A stretch of DNA of 20,074 bases, taken from the IMG/VR virus record IMGVR_UViG_3300031227_000566, positions 1-20,074 of that record; one strand, given 5' to 3'. A program made the position numbers and the translations under genes. The DNA is from a virus. Each line of letters opens with the position of its first letter. The stretch's first letter is position 1. Below the pieces are notes generated by a model, which worked only from the letters and a program-made list of their open reading frames with translations, made no database searches and was not told the origin of the DNA. Below, in pieces: positions 5,870 through 11,615 of this stretch.

Positions 5870-7894
5870 TTATAGAAACGCCGTTATATCCCCCGCGTCA
5901 TCATCCTCCTCATCCGCCCCCACGCATACCGGTTCCGGGATAAAATCCTCAACCGATCCAGTATTCCGCGCCAGCCTCTGTTTCGTGTTTCGTTGCACCT
6001 CCTTTTCCTCTTTTGTCATCGGTTTGTCCGCCAGCACACCCGCATTCCATTTCGCGTCGGCAATGCGCCGCCGCGTAATATCCCCGCCGCGCCTGGCGAC
6101 CGGGGCCAACAGTGTCGCCTCCAGTTTTGCGGCCTGTCCCATCCGCCTATGCAACGCGTCAACATCATCTCGCCTGATCTTGGTCCACGGCGCACACGCG
6201 CCGACATAGGCCCCGCGTGCGTCGCACACATGGAGCTGCGCCGGATCGAACGGGTTGATATACGTCAGATAAGTTTCACCTTCCTTCAAAAGCTGAGGCA
6301 CCCTGTATTGCGTCTGCACCTGCGCCAGATACCGATGCGTGCCCGGCCCGACCTCGCGGTCCTGGAACTCGAACATGCTTCCCTCCACGCGCCGCTCGAC
6401 AGCCAGCTCCTGTCCCAGGAGTATCGGTATAACGCAACCCTGGAGCTTGGTGAGCGACCGCGAGCCGCGATCCCACACCTCGCGCGGACTGAGTTTGCGG
6501 ATCTGCGTGAGTGCCGACGCCGAATTGATCAGCACCTCCACCGTAGCCCTCTCGCCCTCCGGCAACGCCATGTAACGTTCGACCGGCATCCATGGCATAT
6601 CGCGATTCACTCGCCACTCCTTCGCGATCAGCCCGGCCTGCTCCCAGCCTTCCAGATCATGTTTCGTCCGCCTATTAATTTGCTCATATATCTCCGCACA
6701 CAAACCCTGAAACTCGCCCATCTCCAAAAACGGCGCGCGCAGCAACTCGCGCCGCTCCGGCGGCATTGCAACCAACGCCTGGAGCAACGCCTCGTTATGT
6801 TTGTCGCGGCCATAGAGTTCCTCCGGCGAATGATTTCGGTCCATGCCCAACTGTCCCGTCAGAGCAGCCAGCTCGTTATGCGCCAGCGCGTGAATACTCT
6901 CCAGCGCAGCCTTTAAACGGAAATTACCTTTTTTTCTCCCGCGATACTGTCCTGCAAACGCCGGGGCCCCCTCGATTCCGCTTCGGTTAACCGTCACCGC
7001 GCCGCCCGTGCAATCCGCCAGGATTTTTTCTATATTCGTGCGGACCGCCGCAGTACCATGCTCGACAACCAGCGTAGTTCCCTCCGCCCGATAGCCGAAT
7101 TTGGTCAACACATACGCCAGCAAGAATAGCATCTCGCGATCTTTCAATTTTTCCTTTTTCTCCTTTACCTCGTTCCAGATCATCGGTTTCATGCCATACG
7201 CAAATTTGCAGGCTGAGAACACATCGAGCGCCGCCAGCTCCAGCGGGCGCAGTGCCTTCATGTTTACCCCGAGCATATTAACCTTGTGGTCATGCTCCAC
7301 ATCATCGAACATGTAGAACTGCCCCACCTCCAGTCCAACGCGCGTGGTATAGACAAGCGGCCTATGCGCTGCCGCAGCGCTCCGTCCGATCCTCGCCGCC
7401 GTCAGCTCGTATTTAGTTGGCGCATGCCGCATTAGATTAGCGTATCCCCAGCCCGGCGGGATTCCATCCGGCCCAGCCGTCGGCGACTCATCGTAGCCAG
7501 GGATTGGCAACCCCGCCCGCCAGTCAGCAATTAACCGCCGATGTGCCGGTTTACATTTGCGTTGATTCCGCTCGCACAGTCCGCGCCAGTGCTCGATGAA
7601 CTCATCCGGCAGGCCCTTCGCCGAGCCGGAAAGCTTTGCTCCATTCACCAGTCCACGCCAACCGCCCCGCCGCACCGCGCGCCATTTGCGCGCGATATTA
7701 ACCGCCGAGAACCCTCGCCGATGCACCATGCGCTGCGCCTGCTGCGCAATCACCTCCGTGAGAGCACATCCCTCCGCGACCGACGCGTTGACCACGCGCA
7801 ACACATCAATCCACACCGCAACATCGCTCTTAACCGCATCGGGAAGGGCGGCATAACTGATCATATCGTTTTGGGGGATTGTTAATTCTGTCAT
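5870..7894 (-). CDS. MuA-like DDE transposase, 674 aa
   Basis: Length and layout match Mu A (663 aa). An N-terminal helical DNA-binding region (about 40-130) is followed by an RNase H-fold core starting at YMFDDVEHDHKV (D197/D198), with LDVFSACKFAYG as the next strand. The strand TTLVVEHGTAAV places Glu278 where the family usually has Asp, and E332 in LKAALESIHALAHN is the likely third acid. The 278-332 spacing is close to the Mu D336-E392 spacing. A beta-barrel-like region and a charged C-terminal tail for MuB contact follow. It catalyses strand cleavage and transfer for integration and replicative transposition. The start overlaps the previous stop as TAATG. The catalytic residue assignment is by eye. 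Confidence 0.9.
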   Translation of the reverse strand: MTELTIPQNDMISYAALPDAVKSDVAVWIDVLRVVNASVAEGCALTEVIAQQAQRMVHRRGFSAVNIARKWRAVRRGGWRGLVNGAKLSGSAKGLPDEFIEHWRGLCERNQRKCKPAHRRLIADWRAGLPIPGYDESPTAGPDGIPPGWGYANLMRHAPTKYELTAARIGRSAAAAHRPLVYTTRVGLEVGQFYMFDDVEHDHKVNMLGVNMKALRPLELAALDVFSACKFAYGMKPMIWNEVKEKKEKLKDREMLFLLAYVLTKFGYRAEGTTLVVEHGTAAVRTNIEKILADCTGGAVTVNRSGIEGAPAFAGQYRGRKKGNFRLKAALESIHALAHNELAALTGQLGMDRNHSPEELYGRDKHNEALLQALVAMPPERRELLRAPFLEMGEFQGLCAEIYEQINRRTKHDLEGWEQAGLIAKEWRVNRDMPWMPVERYMALPEGERATVEVLINSASALTQIRKLSPREVWDRGSRSLTKLQGCVIPILLGQELAVERRVEGSMFEFQDREVGPGTHRYLAQVQTQYRVPQLLKEGETYLTYINPFDPAQLHVCDARGAYVGACAPWTKIRRDDVDALHRRMGQAAKLEATLLAPVARRGGDITRRRIADAKWNAGVLADKPMTKEEKEVQRNTKQRLARNTGSVEDFIPEPVCVGADEEDDDAGDITAFL

Positions 7895-8571
7895 TACGCC
7901 AGCGCCTTTCTTATCTCCCGTTTTAGATCCGTGAGTAAACCGTCGATCAGCTGAATCTGGACTTTAGGAAGATACGCCCAGGTCTTTTTCTCAAGTCCGG
8001 CCTTATGCATATTCTCCATCAGCACGCGCCACTCAGCCTCTGCGTTGATGCGTTTCAATTCCTCTGTCGTTTCTGTCTTCCCGTTCTTTGCGGGATGATG
8101 CCCGCCCAACGGCAACCCCTGCCGGATCCCGTAACGCCGAAAAACATCGTTCAGAGATCCCTCCCCAAGAAAATCGAACGCAAGCTGTGTTATTTTTTTT
8201 GCCTTTGGATCTTCGTCTTTCTCCGGCGCACAGAGAAGGAACGCCGCGCCGCCCTTTAATTTTTTTCTCCTTATAAAGGCTTCCGCGAGTTGCCGGAAAT
8301 TGTACGCCTGAGTGCGTCTGATATCTTTAATGTTTTCCGCTACCCATTTATCAAACTCGCCATGCGGTAACATCTCTTTTATCCGGATCAGATTTGTTCC
8401 GATTCTAAGCGCCCGGAACGCGGCTTGATTTTCGAGTTTTCCAAACTCCTGAAAATCTTCATCTATTTGCTGTGCAATAAATAATAAATGTTCACTGCGG
8501 TGAACATTTGCCTCTTTTTCAGGCATAACTTCCGGCGTTAAAGTCTCGATTTTTTTAATTGATTTTGACAT
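7894..8571 (-). CDS. DUF3102-like phage protein, 225 aa
   Basis: The central part (about 45-95) reads AFRALRIGTNLIRIKEMLPHGEFDKWVAENI followed by RRTQAYNFRQLAEAF. This is the DUF3102 pattern found in phage and plasmid proteins: A-x-x-x-G-x-x-L-x-x-x-K-x-x-L-x-H-G-x-F-x-x-W, then a helix that reads like an HTH. The rest is charged and helical. A DNA-binding or regulatory role is usual guesswork for the family. An AAGGA ribosome site supports the start. A perfect 10-bp inverted repeat sits inside the early codons (8486-8509), so the gene may be regulated at its own 5' end. It ends in a TAATG overlap with the transposase. Confidence 0.75.
   Translation of the reverse strand: MSKSIKKIETLTPEVMPEKEANVHRSEHLLFIAQQIDEDFQEFGKLENQAAFRALRIGTNLIRIKEMLPHGEFDKWVAENIKDIRRTQAYNFRQLAEAFIRRKKLKGGAAFLLCAPEKDEDPKAKKITQLAFDFLGEGSLNDVFRRYGIRQGLPLGGHHPAKNGKTETTEELKRINAEAEWRVLMENMHKAGLEKKTWAYLPKVQIQLIDGLLTDLKREIRKALA
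8486..8509. promoter_or_regulatory. Perfect 10-bp inverted repeat with 4-base spacer inside the DUF3102-like gene
   Basis: The arms AAATGTTCAC and GTGAACATTT pair perfectly around TGCG. The element lies about 20 codons into the DUF3102-like gene and a little over 590 bases before the transposase start. It could be an operator for a dimeric repressor, or an RNA hairpin that pauses translation or transcription ahead of the transposase. I found no second full copy in the window. Confidence 0.5.
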
Positions 8572-8598
8572 GTTTTTTTCCTTGTTTACGCTGCTGTT

Positions 8599-8787
8599 TT
8601 ACTGCTGAGATACTCCATCTGCTAATACGCGCTCAGCCTCGGCAAGCAGACCTCGAACCATCCGGCTCACACTCACCATCGCCGCCGCATCATCCGCCAG
8701 CGCATCCATCAGCTCCGCGCGCGCCAAAAAAGCGGCGGCGTCGGTCAGGGAATTAGCGGCCAGTTTGGTTGTTTCCCATTTACTCAT
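8599..8787 (-). CDS. Small alanine-rich helical protein, 62 aa
   Basis: The product is almost wholly helical and acidic to neutral (SLTDAAAFLARAELMDALADDAAAMVSVSRMVRGLLAEAERVLADG). It has no membrane segment and no motif that I recognise. The start has a clear AAAGGA ribosome site and follows the preceding gene by 14 bases. Composition and heptad-like spacing resemble the next gene upstream (8802-9110), so the two may have arisen from one helical module or may interact; that is inference. It may be a small structural or regulatory phage protein. Confidence 0.6.
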   Translation of the reverse strand: MSKWETTKLAANSLTDAAAFLARAELMDALADDAAAMVSVSRMVRGLLAEAERVLADGVSQQ

Positions 8788-8801
8788 TGAAGAGTCCTTT
8801 C

Positions 8802-9110
8802 TTACGCCGACATTTTTTCTTTGAGTTCGCAGTCTTCCGGTACCGACCTCTGCCAGCCGATCACGTCCGGCAGGTTCGGGACGCTGATCGTCGCCGCCAC
8901 GGCGGCGGCCTGGAACTCCATAACCTCTCCGCGTATTTTCTCCAACCGCGCCGCGTCGCGCGCATGCATTGAGTTCCGCCAGGTAGATTCCTCTCTGATT
9001 GTTCGCGCCGCCTCGTCTATGAGTTTCCCCGCCTCGCGGATCATCCGCGCCGCCGCCACGAGCTGCGCCCCCGCTGTCCTGATCCTGTTATCAATCACAC
9101 ATGCGCTCAT
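8802..9110 (-). CDS. Helical hypothetical protein, 102 aa
   Basis: The protein is helical in its first 75 residues (AGAQLVAAARMIREAGKLIDEAARTIREES), with a repeating pattern of small and charged residues that suggests a coiled coil, then a short polar tail. No family is recognised. Its ribosome site (AAGGAAGGAG) and first codons (ATGAGCG) are part of the 68-bp sequence that is repeated near 9583-9650. The start is therefore firm, but the leader is shared with another copy. It also overlaps the stop of the minus ORF upstream as ATGA. Confidence 0.65.
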   Translation of the reverse strand: MSACVIDNRIRTAGAQLVAAARMIREAGKLIDEAARTIREESTWRNSMHARDAARLEKIRGEVMEFQAAAVAATISVPNLPDVIGWQRSVPEDCELKEKMSA

Positions 9111-9171
9111 AATGACTCCTTCCTTTTTTCTTGCTTTTTCGCGTTTGATTTTTTACTCTGCCCGGATGAAA
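9104..9171. repeat. 68-bp duplicated leader, copy 1
   Basis: This segment is 64/68 identical to 9583-9650, and the two starts are 479 bases apart. On the minus strand it holds the ribosome site and start of the 8802-9110 gene. On the plus strand it ends at the ATG (9166) of a rightward ORF. TTGCTT and TACTCT, 17 bases apart and preserved in both copies, could be a weak plus-strand promoter whose transcript would start at about that ATG. Confidence 0.85.
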
Positions 9172-9589
9172 ATTTCCGACCTGGCAAACGAGATTTCGCG
9201 CCGGACAAATCCGGGTGAGCCTTACAATGAAATGGACATTTCCCGCTTAGAGCTAATCGACATTGAAGCGCTTCTTCTGGAAACGGAAGTTGCGACTCAA
9301 GGCACGCTCGACACTCTGCTCGCGGCATCTTGTTCCGGCGAAAAAACTCATCACGCTCTGACACGCGCCGAGAGCTGGTTCCTTTCCCAGCGCTGGGAAT
9401 GCGCCGCTGATTTTTTGGCGCGCTTAGCATCATCCCAATCTGAGCAAGATTTTCCACTCTCGCTTTCCTCCGATAATGACCGCCTGATTTATCACTGGCT
9501 TCTGATTGACGTGTGGCGCGAGTGGCGCGGTTATTGGCTCCACAACACCGCCCGCCGTCTTTTTCGTGAACAACATTCCTGACGCTCAT
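9107..9589 (-). CDS. Doubtful minus-strand ORF, 160 aa, antisense to a rightward ORF
   Basis: This ORF keeps the operon chain intact: ATGA overlaps at both ends and an AAAGGAG ribosome site from the duplicated leader. Against it, the interior is low in hydrophobic residues, rich in Arg, Ser and Cys, and looks like the shadow of the plus ORF 9166-9582. Its C-terminal tail (SSGQSKKSN-KKQEKRKESL, one residue varying) recurs in the next minus ORF because both are written by the 68-bp repeat. Several differences between repeat copies are silent in this frame, for example AGG versus CGA for Arg. The tail may therefore be under selection even if the body is not. A real fused or degenerate gene remains possible. 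Confidence 0.3.
   Translation of the reverse strand: MSVRNVVHEKDGGRCCGANNRATRATRQSEASDKSGGHYRRKARVENLAQIGMMLSAPKNQRRIPSAGKGTSSRRVSERDEFFRRNKMPRAECRACLESQLPFPEEALQCRLALSGKCPFHCKAHPDLSGAKSRLPGRKFSSGQSKKSNAKKQEKRKESL
9166..9582 (+). CDS. Rightward ORF A, acidic 138-aa protein inside the leftward operon
   Basis: The product reads like a folded protein: acidic N-terminal helices (SDLANEISRR, LELIDIEALLLETEV), then a tryptophan-rich helical half (ESWFLSQRWECAADFLARL, YHWLLIDVWREWRGYW). It has no known family to me, no signal peptide and no Shine-Dalgarno at its ATG, so it would be leaderless or weakly translated. The frame is also open from an ATG at 9112, which would add MTPSFFLAFSRLIFYSAR from the repeat. 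It ends one base before the second leader copy. Residues around LID...ET-EVATQGTLDTLLAA align loosely with ORF B, suggesting diverged paralogues. The opposite-strand ORF competes with this call. Confidence 0.5.
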   Translation: MKISDLANEISRRTNPGEPYNEMDISRLELIDIEALLLETEVATQGTLDTLLAASCSGEKTHHALTRAESWFLSQRWECAADFLARLASSQSEQDFPLSLSSDNDRLIYHWLLIDVWREWRGYWLHNTARRLFREQHS

Positions 9590-9650
9590 AATGACTCCTT
9601 TCGTTTTTCTTGCTTTTTCCCGTTTGATTTTTTACTCTGTCCGGATGAAA
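9583..9650. repeat. 68-bp duplicated leader, copy 2
   Basis: This is the second copy of the leader at 9104-9171, differing at four positions. It again carries a minus-strand ribosome site plus ATGAGCG, and ends on the plus strand at the ATG (9645) of rightward ORF B. The block between the two copies is ORF A. Confidence 0.85.
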
Positions 9651-10128
9651 TCTTCCTGGTCTGATTTAATGGACGAATTATTTGACGCATTAAGCGTAGT
9701 CCCGAAGACAGAATATTCGCCGCCATATTTTTCGTTCGACGAAAAACTGATTGATGAACTCCGCTCGGACGAATTGAAATATCGGGAATCTGTTGATTCC
9801 CTATGCATAGCCTTCGCTCGATTCGGAATGCCGAAACTTGATGTTCCGGCAGAAAGATACTATTTTTCAATGCGGATTTGTTATGGTCACAAAATATGTA
9901 TGCCGCTGACAATTCCTCTCCGGTATCAACATAAACGCACGGATGAGCATTTCCCTTTCTTCGCAGCCAAGCCTGATATACTTGACTGGCTTCTCGTTCG
10001 TACATGGCCCGGCGTATCTCTCGAGCCCTTTTTGCAATCGGAGCAAGCAGTTGCTCTGAAATCTCCTGAGTCCTTTCCATGTGCCGACGCATTTCTGTGC
10101 CAGCATCGAATGAATTAACCTCCCTCAT
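9586..10128 (-). CDS. Hypothetical protein, 180 aa, with likely genuine N-terminal half
   Basis: The first 70 or so residues (EMRRHMERTQEISEQLLAPIAKRAREIRRAMYEREASQVYQAWLRRKG) form a credible charged helix. The start has an AAAGGA ribosome site and an ATGA overlap with the HTH gene upstream. The second half loses protein-like character where it runs antisense to ORF B and ends in the repeat-encoded tail SSGQSKKSNGKKQEKRKESL. My reading is an early-operon gene whose 3' part was replaced or overrun when the leader plus rightward ORF unit was inserted. The full 180-aa frame may still be translated. No family is recognised. Confidence 0.45.
   Translation of the reverse strand: MREVNSFDAGTEMRRHMERTQEISEQLLAPIAKRAREIRRAMYEREASQVYQAWLRRKGNAHPCVYVDTGEELSAAYIFCDHNKSALKNSIFLPEHQVSAFRIERRLCIGNQQIPDISIRPSGVHQSVFRRTKNMAANILSSGLRLMRQIIRPLNQTRKISSGQSKKSNGKKQEKRKESL
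9645..10118 (+). CDS. Rightward ORF B, 157 aa, possible diverged paralogue of ORF A
   Basis: About the first 90 residues look like a real acidic protein (SDLMDELFDALSVVP, FSFDEKLIDELRSDELKYRE, DSLCIAFARFGMPKLD). The remainder overlaps the better half of the opposite gene and looks less natural, so the true end may be shorter or the gene may be decaying. As with ORF A it lacks a Shine-Dalgarno, begins right after the 68-bp leader, and has an in-frame upstream ATG at 9591. SDL-x-x-E near the start and LID...DELKYRESVDSL match ORF A in order. The function is unknown. Confidence 0.4.
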   Translation: MKSSWSDLMDELFDALSVVPKTEYSPPYFSFDEKLIDELRSDELKYRESVDSLCIAFARFGMPKLDVPAERYYFSMRICYGHKICMPLTIPLRYQHKRTDEHFPFFAAKPDILDWLLVRTWPGVSLEPFLQSEQAVALKSPESFPCADAFLCQHRMN

Positions 10129-10355
10129 CTGAATTTCCTTTCTACCTGGTTGAATGAATCCCGCTCCTCGAAGAACGCCATTAACGACTCTCTGTATATC
10201 CTCCAGCGCGGCTGATCAGCCGCGCTTGTGTTTACTGCGCGGAGTTCTCCGCTTTCGATTTGCCGCCGGATAGAACGCTCCGATGTATCCAGCAGCTTCG
10301 CAACCTCATCTACGCGAAGCAGGTTTTTTTCCGGCACTGCCACGGTTTGGGTCAT
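10125..10355 (-). CDS. Excisionase/MerR-type helix-turn-helix protein, 76 aa
   Basis: The core LLRVDEVAKLLDTSERSIRRQIESGELRAVN is the classic HTH_17 pattern: VAKLLDTSERSIRRQI as the HTH and GELRAV as the wing start. PRWRIYRESLMAFF then closes the winged helix. Such small proteins act as excisionases or as Ner/Cro-like early regulators. As the second gene of the leftward operon, in the place of Mu ner, it may control the divergent promoters; that is inference. The ribosome site (GGAGGGAAAGG region) is strong. Its stop overlaps the next start as ATGA. Confidence 0.8.
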   Translation of the reverse strand: MTQTVAVPEKNLLRVDEVAKLLDTSERSIRRQIESGELRAVNTSAADQPRWRIYRESLMAFFEERDSFNQVERKFR

Positions 10356-10387
10356 GATTCCTTTCCCTCCTTTTTAATGGTAAAAAA

Positions 10388-10609
10388 TTACCAGGATTTT
10401 AAAATGGTTTGATTACGCTTATCTGCTTTCTTTGCGTTTGTGCCACGCCCAAAAGAAACATATCCTCTGCCGACTATTTCATTCGAAGGTGGATTTATCT
10501 CGTGTTTTTTTTCGCTAATTTGCGGTATTGCTTCTATATTCTCGTTAAGCTTGGAAACAGAAATTCCATATTGACTTTCAAACAAATTGTACACCGCTGA
10601 TGGTAACAT
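10388..10609 (-). CDS. First gene of the leftward operon, unknown 73-aa protein
   Basis: The start at 10609 is chosen because a GGAGGG site lies about seven bases upstream; the longer frame to 10672 has no such site. The protein starts MLPSAVYNLFESQYGISVSKLNENIEAI, possibly two helices, and ends in a basic tail (GRGTNAKKADKRNQTILKSW). It shows no clear HTH and I do not recognise it. As the promoter-proximal gene, an early regulator would be expected here, but nothing in the sequence proves that. Confidence 0.6.
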   Translation of the reverse strand: MLPSAVYNLFESQYGISVSKLNENIEAIPQISEKKHEINPPSNEIVGRGYVSFGRGTNAKKADKRNQTILKSW

Positions 10610-10684
10610 GATTAACCCTCCGTTTTTCCTTTCCTTTCCCTGCCCCGAATGTATGAACAACGTAAAACACATTGTCTATACAAC

Positions 10685-10698
10685 GCTTCAATAGAAGC
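10685..10698. promoter_or_regulatory. 14-bp palindrome, candidate operator
   Basis: GCTTC and GAAGC flank AATA and overlap the proposed -10 element of the leftward promoter, where a dimeric repressor would block initiation. A partial echo (AATAGAAGC) occurs next to the rightward start at about 10897-10905. Confidence 0.35.
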
Positions 10699-10848
10699 AG
10701 ATTCCTGGAATAACACAATGTAATATTTAATAATACCTGAAATTATTTTTTTGGTCTTTTTCGCCACTCCGCGCTGATATTTCAAAAAAGCCTGATTTTA
10801 TTGGGTCTTTCCGCGTTTTACCCCGAAAAAACAGCCCTGAATTTAACT

Positions 10849-10871
10849 GGACAAAGCGGACAAAGCGGACA
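10849..10871. repeat. Tandem 9-bp repeats GGACAAAGC
   Basis: Two perfect units (10849-10857 and 10858-10866) are followed by a partial third (GGACAT). They sit about 35-55 bases before the GTG of the first rightward gene, where an activator or repressor of the late promoter would bind. The function is inferred from position only. Confidence 0.5.
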
Positions 10872-10904
10872 TCGGCTTTTCCCGATTCATGCAAGAATAG
10901 AAGC

Positions 10905-11615
10905 GTGAAAAATGAAAAACTAATTTCTGAAATCAACGGAGGTGTGTCATGTAACAATCACAATACTCCCCACACGCCACAGAGCGCAGTTTCTGAACTC
11001 CTGCGCTCCGGCGGTGCCAGGCGATTCCTTTCCGCCTGCGCCGCCACTCCCGGCGGCAGTGCGCGTTTCCTGTCCGCCGCTGCCGCCATCTTTTTTCACC
11101 TGAACCCATACGCAGATCCAATGCGTCGCGGACCCGGCGGCGGCAGATGGCTATTTCCTTCCGCCACTGCCGCCGTTCTTTTTTTGCTTGCGGCTCGCGG
11201 GGACGCTCGCCCTCCAGAAATGTTTTTTGCGGATGGAATAGTTGCGGCGCAGATGCTGCCCGATCCCTCCGCGCTGGGAAGCTGGATTCTTGCCGCCGGA
11301 ATCATCATCACCGCAGCCGCTGCTCTGGTCCTGATTTTCCGGCGCACCCCCCCGATAGAGTCCGAATTTGCAACTAAGGCCGAGCTGGACGCAGTCCGCT
11401 CCTCGCTCGACACACGCTTCTCGAATCTCGACAAGCGCCTCGAAAATATGCAGCAGGAATTCACCCGCTCCGCAAATTACAACGCACGCGCCGAAGAAAG
11501 CCGCGCCGGAAAAATCCATAACCGCGTCGACCTGATCCTTGGCGCGGTAAGCGATCTCAACGGAACAATTCGAAACCTGCCATGCCTGAAAGGGGGCAAA
11601 TGTGAACAATCTTGA
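10905..11615 (+). CDS. Membrane-anchored coiled-coil protein in the place of Mu gp25 (DUF2730-like), N-terminus repeat-derived
   Basis: The C-terminal 120 residues are credible: a membrane helix (SWILAAGIIITAAAALVLIF), then a coiled coil (FATKAELDAVRSSLDTRFSNLDKRLENMQQEF) and a short tail. That layout and the position two genes before the small terminase match the DUF2730 proteins of Mu-like phages; a holin role is an alternative. The first 115 residues are mostly written by repeats: three 36-bp palindromic units giving GGARRFLSACAA-like peptides, and a 27-bp unit giving ARGDARPP. The listed start is a GTG without a ribosome site. In-frame ATGs at 11121, 11220 and 11253 are alternatives, and 11220 would drop all the repeats. 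Confidence 0.6.
   Translation: MKNEKLISEINGGVSCNNHNTPHTPQSAVSELLRSGGARRFLSACAATPGGSARFLSAAAAIFFHLNPYADPMRRGPGGGRWLFPSATAAVLFLLAARGDARPPEMFFADGIVAAQMLPDPSALGSWILAAGIIITAAAALVLIFRRTPPIESEFATKAELDAVRSSLDTRFSNLDKRLENMQQEFTRSANYNARAEESRAGKIHNRVDLILGAVSDLNGTIRNLPCLKGGKCEQS
11010..11045 (+). repeat. 36-bp palindromic repeat, unit A
   Basis: This is the first of three 36-base units with the form GGCGG-x(26)-CCGCC. Its ends pair over eight positions with one G-T pair. It shares TTCCTTTCCGCC with the other units and encodes GGARRFLSACAA in the reading frame of the first late gene. Confidence 0.75.
11052..11087 (+). repeat. 36-bp palindromic repeat, unit B
   Basis: The ends GGCGGCAG and CTGCCGCC pair perfectly over 8 bp around a 20-base loop. 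The unit has the same length and frame as unit A and encodes GGSARFLSAAAA. Confidence 0.75.
11139..11174 (+). repeat. 36-bp palindromic repeat, unit C
   Basis: The ends GGCGGCAG and CTGCCGCC pair perfectly, and the loop keeps the TTCC-x-TCCGCC core. It lies 51 bases after unit B and encodes GGRWLFPSATAA. It is followed 16 bases later by the 27-bp repeat at 11191. Confidence 0.75.
11191..11217 (+). repeat. 27-bp repeat encoding ARGDARPP, copy 1
   Basis: This segment is identical over 27 bases to 18810-18836 and is read in the same frame in both places (ARGDARPP). The reverse strand reads WRASVPASR. The core contains two direct GCTCGC words around GGGGAC. Confidence 0.9.

Larger units (their letters stand above)
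10610..10904. promoter_or_regulatory. Divergent control region between the early and late arms
   Basis: This A+T-rich gap separates the leftward and rightward operons and should hold both promoters. On the minus strand, TTGTGT and TCTATT, 17 bases apart (about 10688-10718), make a possible sigma-70 promoter for the left arm. The element contains a 14-bp palindrome (GCTTC-AATA-GAAGC, 10685-10698) and is flanked by inverted ACATTGT (10669-10675) and ACAATGT (10715-10721). Nearer the right arm are direct repeats of GGACAAAGC (10849-10871). These look like repressor or activator sites, but no binding protein is identified. A 76-aa minus frame across 10727-10957 has no ribosome site and is not called. 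Confidence 0.5.

Noticed and set aside
5993-6916. Plus ORF of 307 aa opposite the transposase
   Set aside because: It is a long shadow caused by G+C-rich codons in the transposase; its Arg/His/Leu/Pro-rich composition is not protein-like.
10727-10957. Minus ORF of 76 aa across the control region
   Set aside because: It has no ribosome site, an unlikely composition, and overlaps the late leader and operator-like repeats.
11010-11174. CRISPR array from the regularly sized repeats
   Set aside because: There are only three units with unequal gaps (6 and 51 bases), the units vary in their loops, and no cas genes are present.
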